Shown: one piece after another, positions 1-8,773 of the stretch | Numbering within the stretch: position 1 is the stretch's first letter | Layout of the letters: every line of letters begins with the position of its first letter | DNA from: an uncultured Veillonella sp. | Lineage (GTDB): Bacteria > Bacillota > Negativicutes > Veillonellales > Veillonellaceae | Length of the DNA stretch: 10,250 bases | Direction of reading: 5' to 3' | Assembly: GCF_905209685.1 (NCBI RefSeq) | Contig: NZ_CAJLUB010000060.1 | Coordinates: 1 to 10,250 of the forward strand | Program-made: the position numbers and the translations under genes | Notes under the pieces: generated by a model | Told to the model about the DNA's origin: nothing | Database searches by the model: none | Seen by the model: only the letters and a program-made list of their open reading frames with translations

Positions 1-1207
1 CCATATTACTAGTAGCTAAATGAATCACAACATCATTGATACAGCCACCACCAAAACCACAATTTGTCATCACACGATCGGCATTAGCCTTGCTCTCCGT
101 AAACATATATAAGGCGAGCGGATGCTCTCTGTGATTGATCTGACTGATCACCGCATCCAGTGAATGAAACGTCATCACCGGCAGAATCGGTCCGAATATT
201 TCTTCCTGCATCACAGCATCTTCAAATGTCACATGATCCATGATTGTCGGTGCAATCTGAAGAAGTGCACTGTCACACACGCCGCCTGCGACAACCTTCG
301 TCGGATCGATCAGTCCAAGCAGACGTCTGAAATGCTTCTCATTGACAATGCGGCCGTAATTGGCATTCGCCAGCGGATCGTCTCCAAACTGCTTCCAGAT
401 CTGTTTCTTCATCTCGTCAACAAGTGCATCTTTAACAGAAGCCGCGCAGTACACATAATCCGGTGCCACACAGGTCTGCCCGCAGTTCAGATATTTACCA
501 AAGACAATGCGTCTGGCCGCCAGCTTTATATTGGCTGTCTCGTCAACAATACACGGGCTTTTTCCTCCGAGTTCCAATGTCACCGGTGTCAGATGCTTTG
601 CCGCATGTGCCATCACTTCTTTACCTACTGCCTGACTGCCTGTAAAAAAGATATAATCAAACTTTTCCTTTAACAGCCACTGATTCTCTTTACGTCCGCC
701 GTTCACAACCGCAACGTATTTTTGTGGCAGACATTCCGATATGATTTTCTCCATGATCTCACTCGTAAAAGGTGAGTAGGCGCTCGGCTTGACGATTGCT
801 GTATTGCCTGCTGCCAGCGCGTCCACAAGCGGCTCCATCGTCAGAAGAAACGGATAATTCCACGGACTCATGATCAATGTCACCCCATATGGCGACGGCT
901 TTCTAAAGCTTCTTGACGCGAACTGGGCCAGCGGTGTCCGCACAGTCTGATCCTTGCCAAACTGCCGCATATGTTTGAGCATATAGCTGATCTCTGCCAG
1001 CACCATGCCGGTTTCACACATATACGCTTCAGATGCGCTTTTGCCGAGATCCAGCCTGAGTGCCCGGTTAATCTCATCCTCATGTGCCACAATGCTGATC
1101 TGCAGCCGTCTCAGAGCCATCTCACGAAACGCCATATGCTGCGTTTTTCCTGTGTAAAAGAACCTGCGTTGTCTATTGACCAGTGTTCTGATTTTTCTCT
1201 GCTCCAT
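1..1207 (-). CDS. NAD(P)-dependent aldehyde dehydrogenase, C-terminus cut by the window edge
   Basis: Oxidises an aldehyde to the carboxylic acid with NAD(P)+; probably cytosolic, substrate not predictable. The minus-strand reading is open from an ATG at 1207-1205 to the left edge, giving 402 residues. The family landmarks are in order: SPWNYPF with the oxyanion-hole Asn at residue 117, VKPSAYSP (cofactor binding), FTGSQAVG with the Gly pair at 190 and 195, TLELGGKSP with general-base Glu212, and NCGQTC with catalytic Cys246. The short N-terminus and the Glu/Cys positions fit the class 3 (ALDH3-like) branch, whose members are about 455-460 residues, so roughly 55 C-terminal residues are missing. 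The reading stops at INDVVIHLATSNM, just before the usual conserved Gly-rich stretch. The start is supported by an AAGGGGG ribosome binding site at 1216-1222, eight bases upstream. It lies 70 bases downstream of the lipoprotein gene on the same strand. No broken motif is visible. Confidence 0.93.
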   Translation of the reverse strand, partial: MEQRKIRTLVNRQRRFFYTGKTQHMAFREMALRRLQISIVAHEDEINRALRLDLGKSASEAYMCETGMVLAEISYMLKHMRQFGKDQTVRTPLAQFASRSFRKPSPYGVTLIMSPWNYPFLLTMEPLVDALAAGNTAIVKPSAYSPFTSEIMEKIISECLPQKYVAVVNGGRKENQWLLKEKFDYIFFTGSQAVGKEVMAHAAKHLTPVTLELGGKSPCIVDETANIKLAARRIVFGKYLNCGQTCVAPDYVYCAASVKDALVDEMKKQIWKQFGDDPLANANYGRIVNEKHFRRLLGLIDPTKVVAGGVCDSALLQIAPTIMDHVTFEDAVMQEEIFGPILPVMTFHSLDAVISQINHREHPLALYMFTESKANADRVMTNCGFGGGCINDVVIHLATSNM

Positions 1208-1277
1208 CCCCAATTCCCCCTTACGCACCTTCTGTTTCTATAAAAACACGGTCAGCGCATGTATATTTCTTTCTTTT

Positions 1278-2090
1278 TTACTGAATCTGACGGATTGCAT
1301 CCTCTGTCAAATCCTGAAACGGAATGTTTTCTTCATTGCCGACATTCTCACTGACCCATTGATCAAAAGCATCCCTGTCGAGCGGCTCACCGGTTTCACT
1401 GCCATCCGGTGCCTCCAGGTAATACACAATGCCATCACCGTCTTTGTCTGCATCATCCGGGAAGGCTTCCCCGTTATAATTGACATCGGATAAAGATTTA
1501 TCCCAGGCATCGACAAAGTACTCGGCCCGGTAGCTGTCATTGGCCGCATCATAAGTATAAAACGTATACGGCCAGAACTCGCCGGCATAGCCCTGATTAT
1601 GCGAAATACCGGCTCCGATGGTCGCATTGTCATAAAATGTCAGCATCGGAAACTGTGAGAGTTCCTCATACAATTCACCGCTTGCTTCATCGTAATCATA
1701 AATTTTCGCTATCATTGACGCCATGCTTGTTGCCGTATAGCAGAAAACAAGCTCTTCTCTGTCGTCATGATCAACATCGTAAACAGCAAATTTGTTGCCT
1801 GACATCTCACCACTGATGTCATCTCTCAATTCTGATCCGTCCGGCAGAATATGATTCTGATAAATATTTTCCAATGCTGCCTGATACGCTTTAATTCTTG
1901 CTGCCCGGTCTTCCTGCACCGTTTTTTCTGTCTCGGTCGCTTCAGCTGTCTCCACCTGAGAGGCTGCAACCGTTTCTGTCGTTGTTGCCGGTGCTGTGCT
2001 TTCCACGCTCTCCTTCTGACCTGCACCACAGCCTGCCAGACTGACTATTACTGATGCTGCCATCAGTCCTGTAATTACTCTCTTTTTCAT
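1278..2090 (-). CDS. Secreted lipoprotein with Asp-rich motifs, function unknown
   Basis: A 270-residue predicted lipoprotein anchored to the outer face of the membrane. The N-terminus has Lys2-Lys3-Arg4, a hydrophobic stretch at about 5-17, and the lipobox LAGC with lipidated Cys21. Residues 22-60 form a Ser/Thr/Ala/Glu-rich linker of low complexity. The mature domain (about 61-270) contains FAVYDVDHDDREELVF at 101-116, resembling the 'D-x-N/D-x-D-x-x-E-L' strand motif frequent in Clostridia surface proteins, and a calcium-loop-like DADKDGDGI at 213-221. Ca2+ binding is inference only. A GGGAGG ribosome binding site at 2101-2106 (minus sense), ten bases before the ATG, supports the start. 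It begins 20 bases after the reductase stop, so the two are probably co-transcribed. I do not recognise a specific function; a sensory or solute-binding role would be guesswork. Confidence 0.85.
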   Translation of the reverse strand: MKKRVITGLMAASVIVSLAGCGAGQKESVESTAPATTTETVAASQVETAEATETEKTVQEDRAARIKAYQAALENIYQNHILPDGSELRDDISGEMSGNKFAVYDVDHDDREELVFCYTATSMASMIAKIYDYDEASGELYEELSQFPMLTFYDNATIGAGISHNQGYAGEFWPYTFYTYDAANDSYRAEYFVDAWDKSLSDVNYNGEAFPDDADKDGDGIVYYLEAPDGSETGEPLDRDAFDQWVSENVGNEENIPFQDLTEDAIRQIQ

Positions 2091-2110
2091 TTCTCTATTT
2101 CCTCCCCGGG

Positions 2111-2662
2111 TTATTGATAATCAAACCTGCCATCATTTTTTTCTTCAAGTGCCTTAATAATATCCAGCGCCAACGCATTGTATGGTGTTGGAATGTTCAA
2201 CTCTTTTCCAAGTCGAAGGAGCACTCCCGAAAACATATCCACTTCTGTATGCCGCTTTGCATCCAGATCCTGAAGTGTTGAGAAACGGGCCTTCGGTGAA
2301 ACCGTCCGGCTGTCAAAACTCGCCGCCTTTTCCTCCCGGATATCGATGCCGACGGCCAGTGCCACTGCTACTACCTCTTCCTTTAATTTCGTACTGATAT
2401 CCATCACATACGCACTGTCTCTGTAACCGCCCAGACCGCATCCGATAATGGCCTGCGGCAGATTCATACTGATATTCAGGGCATATTTCGCCCATATTTT
2501 TTTGAGGATATCTTCTGAAATATGGAATCGCACACCTGAATCATTGAAAAGATTCTCTATTGCCGCAACACGCCACGACAGGCTGCCGTCAGCCTCCCCA
2601 AAATAAACCCCCTCTGTCACCTCCGAATTAAAACGGACGCAATGACCGGTGCGCTCGGATGC
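2111..2662 (-). CDS. 2-dehydropantoate 2-reductase family protein, C-terminal part only (cut at junction)
   Basis: About 183 C-terminal residues of a ketopantoate reductase family enzyme. Characterised members reduce 2-dehydropantoate to pantoate with NADPH in coenzyme A synthesis; many clostridial paralogues are uncharacterised. The real homology starts near IASERTGHCVRFNSE at the right end. It continues through the helical C-terminal (ApbA_C-like) domain: WAKYALN, whose Lys (2486-2488) and Asn (2474-2476) match the conserved Lys/Asn of PanE, then STLQDLDAKRHTEVD, with the conserved Glu at 2243-2245, then LNIPTPYN. The N-terminal Rossmann domain with its GxGxxG motif, about 120-130 residues, is absent. 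An open reading frame continues in the same frame to an ATG at 2959, but those ~98 residues are antisense of the RND pump gene and not part of this protein. As drawn, the fragment lacks its cofactor domain and a real start, so it cannot be a working enzyme. PanE itself is possible, but a paralogue is as likely. Confidence 0.82.
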   Translation of the reverse strand, partial: ASERTGHCVRFNSEVTEGVYFGEADGSLSWRVAAIENLFNDSGVRFHISEDILKKIWAKYALNISMNLPQAIIGCGLGGYRDSAYVMDISTKLKEEVVAVALAVGIDIREEKAASFDSRTVSPKARFSTLQDLDAKRHTEVDMFSGVLLRLGKELNIPTPYNALALDIIKALEEKNDGRFDYQ

Positions 2663-2666
2663 GATT
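2655..2666. other. Junction of two unrelated sequences (probable chimeric join)
   Basis: Leftward, the minus-strand reductase reads sensibly up to IASERTG (codons at about 2665-2645). Rightward, the plus-strand RND pump reads sensibly from DAILIIEYAK (Asp codon at 2658-2660). Family members normally have K-N-A-I-L there, so the change from A-A-T to G-A-T and the loss of the Lys place the crossover at about 2655-2660. The bases of about 2659-2665 could belong to either side, which would leave a short microhomology. Strand bias, base composition and likely taxon all change here. No mobile-element hallmark is seen on either side. Confidence 0.85.
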
Positions 2667-2975
2667 TTGATCATCGAATATGCGAAGATTCGTGTTGACG
2701 AGCGCGGTATGAACGTAGTTGATGCTGCTATCGAAGCTGCAAAAATTCGTTTGCGTCCAATCTTGATGACATCCTTTGCGTTTATCCTTGGTGTATTGCC
2801 ATTGGCAGTATCTTCTGGTGCTGGTTCTGGTGCTCGTACATCCATGGGTATTACTGTAGTAGCAGGGATGACAACAGCAACATTGTTTGGTATCTTTATC
2901 ATTCCAATGCTGTTCATCATCATTGAAACACTTGGACCTGGTTTGTTTACAAACCGCAAAAAAAATCACGACTAA
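2658..2975 (+). CDS. RND-family efflux pump (HAE1/AcrB-type) inner-membrane subunit, last ~105 residues
   Basis: C-terminal tail of a proton-driven RND multidrug exporter, the inner-membrane subunit of a tripartite pump that spans a diderm envelope. Visible are DAILIIEYAKIRVDERGM, then AAIEAAKIRLRPILMTSFAF, the signature region before transmembrane helix 11, then LGVLPLAVSSGAGSGART, and the last helix ITVVAGMTTATLFGIFIIP continuing through MLFIIIE. The polar tail ends at a TAA at 2973-2975. Full family members are about 1,020-1,050 residues, so roughly 90% is missing, cut at the junction. The GTG at 2649 that would open this frame lies in the foreign left-hand DNA and is not a real start. A pump of this type fits a diderm Negativicutes host such as Veillonella and not the Gram-positive-like left piece. 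A strong terminator follows 31 bases downstream, so this was the last gene of its operon. Confidence 0.88.
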   Translation, partial: DAILIIEYAKIRVDERGMNVVDAAIEAAKIRLRPILMTSFAFILGVLPLAVSSGAGSGARTSMGITVVAGMTTATLFGIFIIPMLFIIIETLGPGLFTNRKKNHD

Positions 2976-3006
2976 TCATTTACATTAGATAATTTTGTAG
3001 AATGAC

Positions 3007-3042
3007 AAAAACACGTCACTACTTAGTAGTGGCGTGTTTTTT
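3007..3042 (+). terminator. Rho-independent terminator after the RND pump gene
   Basis: A 16-base left arm (3007-3022), a TTA loop (3023-3025) and a complementary right arm (3026-3041) pair throughout with one G-T wobble. The G/C-containing core is ACACGTCACTAC against GTAGTGGCGTGT, and the right arm ends in a run of seven T. The A tract on the left also makes it a possible terminator for minus-strand transcription. It closes the pump operon and separates it from ppaC. Confidence 0.88.
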
Positions 3043-3053
3043 TATATAATTTA

Positions 3054-3062
3054 TGATATAAT
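3054..3062 (+). promoter_or_regulatory. Candidate extended -10 promoter for ppaC
   Basis: TGATATAAT is a perfect extended -10 element (TG-n-TATAAT), about 70 bases before the ppaC start. The expected -35 position (about 3034-3039) falls in the terminator arm and is a poor match, which is tolerated by extended -10 promoters. The AT-rich stretch has other TATA-like strings (for example TATAAT at 3045-3050), so the exact element is uncertain. Confidence 0.45.
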
Positions 3063-3130
3063 AATATAGTTAAAAATCGGATTGACGTAAGTCGATATTA
3101 AGTATGAAATTTATATAAAAGAGGTATATT

Positions 3131-4072
3131 ATGAGTGATGTAAAAACATATGTAGCAGGTCATAAAAGCCCTGATACAGATTCTATTTGTTCTGCTATTT
3201 CCTTTGCTAATTTCTTAACACAAATGGGTACACCAGCTACTCCAGTATGTGCAGGTGAAGGAAATAAAGAAACAACATATGTATTGAATCATTTTGGTTT
3301 TGAACACCCTCAAATCGTTAAGAATTGGGAAGAATTCGCTCCAGAAGGCGGCAACTTGTACTTAACTGACCATAACGAATCTAAACAAATCATTGATGGT
3401 TACAAATCCATGAATATGTGTGGCGTTGTGGATCATCACCGCATCGGTGACTTTGAAACTGATGGTCCTGTATTTATGCGTTTAGAACCAGTAGGTTGCT
3501 CCAATACAATCATTACTAAATTGTACATGGAAAATAATCAAAAAATTCCTAAAGCTATTGCAGGCTTGATGTTATCCGCTATCATTTCTGATACTGTTTT
3601 ATTCCGTTCTCCAACATGTACTGAAACAGATAAAGAAATGGCTCATAAATTGGCAGAAATCGCTGGTGTAGATATCGAGTCCTATGGCCTTGATATGTTA
3701 AAAGCTGGTGCAGATATTTCTGATTTGACTAACGACGATATCGTTCGTACAGACATGAAAGAATTCTCCGAAGCAGGTAAAACGATTTCCATCGGTCAAA
3801 TTTCTGTTATGGATACAACAGATGTATTGGCTAAACAAGCTGAACTTGTAGCTGCATTAGAGGCTCTTCGCAGTGCTAATAACTATAATGCTTCTTACAT
3901 CATGGTTACAAATATTCTTGATGAAAGCACTACATTGTTATTCAGTGGTGATGTGGAAGCTGTAGTAACAAAAGCATTCGAAAAAGAAGTTAAAGACAAT
4001 GGCGTATTCTTGCCAAATACTATGTCTCGTAAAAAACAAATCGTACCACCGATTCTTGGTGCTATGAAATAG
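3131..4072 (+). CDS. ppaC: Manganese-dependent inorganic pyrophosphatase (family II, DHH)
   Basis: Hydrolyses pyrophosphate to two phosphates in the cytosol, pulling biosynthetic reactions such as nucleic acid and aminoacyl-tRNA synthesis forward. It is 313 residues, close to the usual 305-315 of the short form. DHH domain: GHKSPDTDS with metal ligands His11, Asp15 and Asp17, then LTDHNE with Asp80, the DHH signature VVDHH with Asp101-His102-His103, and SAIISDT with Asp154. The C-terminal DHHA2 domain carries SRKKQ at 299-303, the substrate-binding Arg-Lys-Lys segment. There is no CBS/DRTGG regulatory insert, so this is the nucleotide-insensitive short type. The ATG follows GAGGT (3121-3125) by five bases. 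It stands alone between two hairpins, so it is probably monocistronic. All key residues are present and the family assignment is firm. Confidence 0.97.
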   Translation: MSDVKTYVAGHKSPDTDSICSAISFANFLTQMGTPATPVCAGEGNKETTYVLNHFGFEHPQIVKNWEEFAPEGGNLYLTDHNESKQIIDGYKSMNMCGVVDHHRIGDFETDGPVFMRLEPVGCSNTIITKLYMENNQKIPKAIAGLMLSAIISDTVLFRSPTCTETDKEMAHKLAEIAGVDIESYGLDMLKAGADISDLTNDDIVRTDMKEFSEAGKTISIGQISVMDTTDVLAKQAELVAALEALRSANNYNASYIMVTNILDESTTLLFSGDVEAVVTKAFEKEVKDNGVFLPNTMSRKKQIVPPILGAMK

Positions 4073-4093
4073 TATAGTAGTATACAAAGGGAA

Positions 4094-4117
4094 AAGAACG
4101 TTGCTTGCAACGTTCTT
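4094..4117 (+). terminator. Hairpin terminator after ppaC
   Basis: A perfect 10-bp stem, AAGAACGTTG against CAACGTTCTT, with a CTTG loop starts 21 bases after the ppaC stop. The right arm ends in CTT and is followed by CTTCTCTATTTAT, a pyrimidine-rich but interrupted T tract, so termination may be partial and some read-through into pcrA is possible. Confidence 0.7.
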
Positions 4118-4176
4118 CTTCTCTATTTATATGATTATGAAATTATAGTATATGTAAGGGCGATAGGGGTGTTCCG

Positions 4177-6366
4177 ATGAATTCATTATTAACAGGTTTA
4201 AATAAAGAGCAACAACAAGCCGTTCAACATACGGAAGGCCCTTTATTAATTTTAGCTGGTGCAGGATCTGGTAAAACAAAGGTATTAACCGTTCGTATTG
4301 CACATTTATTGGCTCAAGGTGTTAATCCTTATGAAATCTTGGCTATTACATTCACCAATAAAGCGGCAAAAGAAATGAAAAGTCGTGTGGAAGGTCTTGT
4401 TGGTGATGTGGCTAATCGTATTTGGCTCAGTACATTCCATAGTTTTTGTGCGAAATTCTTGCGTTTTGAGCTAGATAATTTTTTAGGCTATAACAGTAAC
4501 TTTACAATCTACGATACATCTGACTCGCAAGCTGTTATTAAGGCTGCTTTGAAAGCATTAAACTTAGACGATAAATACTATCCTGTAGGTGCTATGATAG
4601 CAGCTATTTCAGATGCAAAGAATAAATTACTCTTTGCTTCTGATTTTAGAAAGCAAGCGAGAGACTTTTACCAGCAAAAGGTTGCCGATGTCTACGAGTA
4701 TTACGAACGTGAATTGCGTAAGAATAATGCTCTAGATTTTGATGATCTATTATTGGTGGCCGTAAAATTATTACAGTCTAATGAGGCTGTGTTAGATAAA
4801 TATAGCAAGCGTTTCCGTTACGTTATGATTGACGAGTATCAAGATACGAACCATGCTCAATATTTATTGGCTAAATTATTAGCCTCTCATTGGAAAAACA
4901 TCGCCGTAGTAGGTGATGCTGACCAAAGTATTTACGCTTGGCGTGGTGCAGATATTCAAAATATCTTAGACTTTGAAAAGGATTATCCGAACTGTACATC
5001 TATTAAGTTGGAACAAAACTACCGTTCTACAAAGATTATTCTTGATGCAGCCAATGCAGTGATTGAAAATAACGAAGGTCGTCCAAAGAAAAACTTATGG
5101 ACAGATAAGACTGAAGGCGCTAAAATCCAGCATTTTATGGCACAGTCTGAACATGAAGAAGCAGCTTTCATTGGCGATACTATTGCTAAAAAGCACGACA
5201 TTCATGGTGTTCCTTATGGAGATATGGCCATTTTGTACCGTACAAATGCTCAATCTCGTGTACTTGAAGAAGCACTGATTAAACGAGCTTTGCCATATAC
5301 AATGGTGGGGGGCACAAAGTTCTACGATCGTAAAGAAATTAAAGACGTACTAGCATACTTGCGCGTACTATATAACCCTTTTGATGATTTGAGTTTGTTA
5401 CGTATCATCAATGTACCTAAGCGTAGTATTGGTGCTACTACTGTAGCTAAACTACAAGACTATGCTCGTGCAAACGGCACATCCTTGTTCATGACATTAA
5501 CACAATTGCATCTAGTAGATACGATTAAGGGTAAAACAAAGGAAAAGTTAGAAGAGTTTGGCATTCTTATCTTTACTCTTGTAGCTGAAATGGAAGATAA
5601 AACGGTACTCGATATTTTAGAGGCTATTCTAGATAGAACTGGTTACTTGGCTCAGTTGGAAGAAAGTACAGATCCACAAGATCAGGCTCGTGCTGAGAAT
5701 ATCGGTGAACTTTTATCTGTAGCTAAAGACTTCCAAGATACTAATCCAACGGGGACTGTTGAGGATTTCTTAGAGCAAGTAGCCCTCGTTAATGATGTTG
5801 ACTCCTTCGAGCAAGAAGAGTCTAAAGTGACCTTAATGACATTACATGCTGCGAAAGGTTTGGAGTTCCCAATCGTATTCTTAGGAGGCTTGGAGGAAGG
5901 TTTATTCCCACATAGCCGCACCTTGATGAACCCTGAGGAAATCGAAGAGGAACGTCGTCTTGCCTATGTAGGTATTACTCGTGCTGAAAAGGAATTATAT
6001 ATTTCTAATGCTACTACGCGTACCGTATTTGGACGTACTAGTAGTTATTTGCCATCTCGCTTTATTGATGAAATTCCTGAAGAATTAGTAGATGGTTTAC
6101 GTGCTAAACGAAAAGTTCCTGATGATATTAAGCGCCATGTACCACAACATATGAGTGTTACTAGCCGCCCTGTCACAAAACCAATTGTTCGCAATGAGGT
6201 GATTGCAGACTGGAAAGTTGGCGATACAGCTATTCATAGTAAGTGGGGCAATGGGAAAGTAATCAATGTTGCTGGCGAAGGGGCTGGCATGAAGCTAACT
6301 ATTGAGTTTCCAACCCAAGGTGTACGTGTGGTAATGGCTAAATTTGCACCTGTTAAAAAGGGTTAA
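4177..6366 (+). CDS. pcrA: ATP-dependent DNA helicase PcrA (UvrD/Rep, superfamily 1A)
   Basis: A 3'-5' DNA translocase and helicase used in repair, rolling-circle replication and removal of RecA and stalled transcription complexes. It has 729 residues; the family is usually 720-750. SF1A motifs in order: Q motif LNKEQQQAV (8-16), Walker A AGAGSGKT (27-34, Lys33), Ia ITFTNKAAKEM, Ib STFHSFCAKFLR, Walker B IDEYQDT (Asp219-Glu220), III GDADQSIYAWRG (246-257), IV QNYRST, V TLMTLHAAKGLEF, and VI YVGITRAEKELY (arginine finger Arg602). The last ~50 residues, from DWKVGDTAIHSKWGNGKV, form the Tudor-like domain that contacts RNA polymerase in PcrA, which favours PcrA over Rep. The ATG has AGGGGTG at 4165-4171, five bases away. 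I see no convincing promoter at 4118-4176. ligA follows after 26 bases. Confidence 0.97.
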   Translation: MNSLLTGLNKEQQQAVQHTEGPLLILAGAGSGKTKVLTVRIAHLLAQGVNPYEILAITFTNKAAKEMKSRVEGLVGDVANRIWLSTFHSFCAKFLRFELDNFLGYNSNFTIYDTSDSQAVIKAALKALNLDDKYYPVGAMIAAISDAKNKLLFASDFRKQARDFYQQKVADVYEYYERELRKNNALDFDDLLLVAVKLLQSNEAVLDKYSKRFRYVMIDEYQDTNHAQYLLAKLLASHWKNIAVVGDADQSIYAWRGADIQNILDFEKDYPNCTSIKLEQNYRSTKIILDAANAVIENNEGRPKKNLWTDKTEGAKIQHFMAQSEHEEAAFIGDTIAKKHDIHGVPYGDMAILYRTNAQSRVLEEALIKRALPYTMVGGTKFYDRKEIKDVLAYLRVLYNPFDDLSLLRIINVPKRSIGATTVAKLQDYARANGTSLFMTLTQLHLVDTIKGKTKEKLEEFGILIFTLVAEMEDKTVLDILEAILDRTGYLAQLEESTDPQDQARAENIGELLSVAKDFQDTNPTGTVEDFLEQVALVNDVDSFEQEESKVTLMTLHAAKGLEFPIVFLGGLEEGLFPHSRTLMNPEEIEEERRLAYVGITRAEKELYISNATTRTVFGRTSSYLPSRFIDEIPEELVDGLRAKRKVPDDIKRHVPQHMSVTSRPVTKPIVRNEVIADWKVGDTAIHSKWGNGKVINVAGEGAGMKLTIEFPTQGVRVVMAKFAPVKKG

Positions 6367-6389
6367 TTGTTTTCTGTATAAAAGGATAG

Positions 6390-8396
<2,007 letters not shown>

Positions 8397-8416
8397 ATAT
8401 ACATTCTTACAATGTT

Positions 8417-8445
8417 TTGAAAATATATATTATTTGCTTTATAAT
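8417..8445 (+). promoter_or_regulatory. Predicted vegetative promoter of the gatCAB operon
   Basis: TTGAAA at 8417-8422 and TATAAT at 8440-8445 are separated by exactly 17 bases, a near-consensus housekeeping sigma factor promoter. Transcription would start around 8451-8453, about 20 bases before the gatC ATG. The element sits in the 75-base gap after ligA, so gatCAB can be expressed independently of pcrA-ligA. A weak 5-bp hairpin (8401-8415) just upstream might give partial termination of ligA transcripts. Confidence 0.75.
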
Positions 8446-8471
8446 AAGTAATTATGAAAGGATGTGTTCCG

Positions 8472-8762
8472 ATGAAAATCAGCCAAGAGGAAATTAAAAA
8501 GATCGCCTTACTTTCACGATTGGAAGTTAAGGAAGAACATATGGCACATGTAGAAAAAGAGTTGTCCGACATCTTGACTTATGTTGCTGAACTAGATGCA
8601 TTAGAACTTGATGGTGTGGAGCCTATGGCTCATGCAGTACCATTGCACAATGTATTTAGAGAGGATGAAACAAAACCATCCTTAGATCATGATTTAGCTT
8701 TGTCCAATGCTCCAGAAGCAGAGGATGGGTACTTTAAAGTACCTCGCGTTGTACAAGAATAG
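8472..8762 (+). CDS. gatC: Asp-tRNA(Asn)/Glu-tRNA(Gln) amidotransferase subunit C
   Basis: The small subunit of the GatCAB amidotransferase, which wraps around GatA and stabilises its contact with GatB; not catalytic itself. The 96-residue protein has the family pattern: [20 protein letters not shown] at the start, the central [19 protein letters not shown], the linker [13 protein letters not shown], and the C-terminal [13 protein letters not shown] chose ATG 8472 because AAAGGA (8457-8462) lies nine bases upstream and the length matches the usual ~95. The in-frame ATG at 8454, which would add MKGCVP, sits at the predicted transcription start and has no ribosome binding site. It is the first gene of the operon; its TAG stop overlaps the gatA ribosome binding site. 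Confidence 0.95.
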   Translation: MKISQEEIKKIALLSRLEVKEEHMAHVEKELSDILTYVAELDALELDGVEPMAHAVPLHNVFREDETKPSLDHDLALSNAPEAEDGYFKVPRVVQE

Positions 8763-8766
8763 GAGG
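8761..8766 (+). promoter_or_regulatory. Ribosome binding site of gatA overlapping the gatC stop codon
   Basis: AGGAGG begins at the second base of the gatC TAG stop (8760-8762) and lies seven bases before a GTG at 8774. This perfect Shine-Dalgarno decides the GTG start of gatA and suggests translational coupling, with ribosomes finishing gatC reloading on gatA to keep the subunits balanced. Confidence 0.85.
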
Positions 8767-8773
8767 TTTCGCT

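Noticed and set aside
164..673. Plus-strand open frame of 169 codons
   Set aside because: It lies antisense to the aldehyde dehydrogenase, whose minus-strand reading has every expected motif. The plus-strand translation is rich in Cys/His/Arg and matches no family I know.
1208..1277. Intergenic gap between lipoprotein and aldehyde dehydrogenase searched for a terminator or promoter
   Set aside because: No stable hairpin and no good promoter boxes on the minus strand; only the aldehyde dehydrogenase ribosome binding site is supported.
2649..2660. GTG start at 2649 making the RND tail a small 108-residue membrane protein
   Set aside because: The GTG and next codons belong to the left-hand reductase sequence, and there is no ribosome binding site. 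The remainder aligns with the very end of a large pump, so this is a fragment and not a small gene.
2628..2969. Minus-strand open frame across the RND pump tail and junction
   Set aside because: Low-complexity Cys/Thr/Gln-rich translation, antisense to the recognisable RND membrane helices; a shadow frame.
3081..3096. Small hairpin ATTGAC-GTAA-GTCGAT in the ppaC leader, considered as a riboswitch or regulator site
   Set aside because: Only six pairs with one wobble; too short for any riboswitch I recognise, and the leader is only about 70 bases long.
3082..3110. TTGACG at 3082-3087 as the -35 box of a second ppaC promoter
   Set aside because: At 17 bases the -10 would be TGAAAT, a poor match, and transcription would begin almost at the ribosome binding site.
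8401..8418. Hairpin ACATT-CTTAC-AATGT followed by T residues as a ligA terminator
   Set aside because: Only five AT-rich pairs and four T; too weak to call, and it overlaps the -35 box of the gat promoter.
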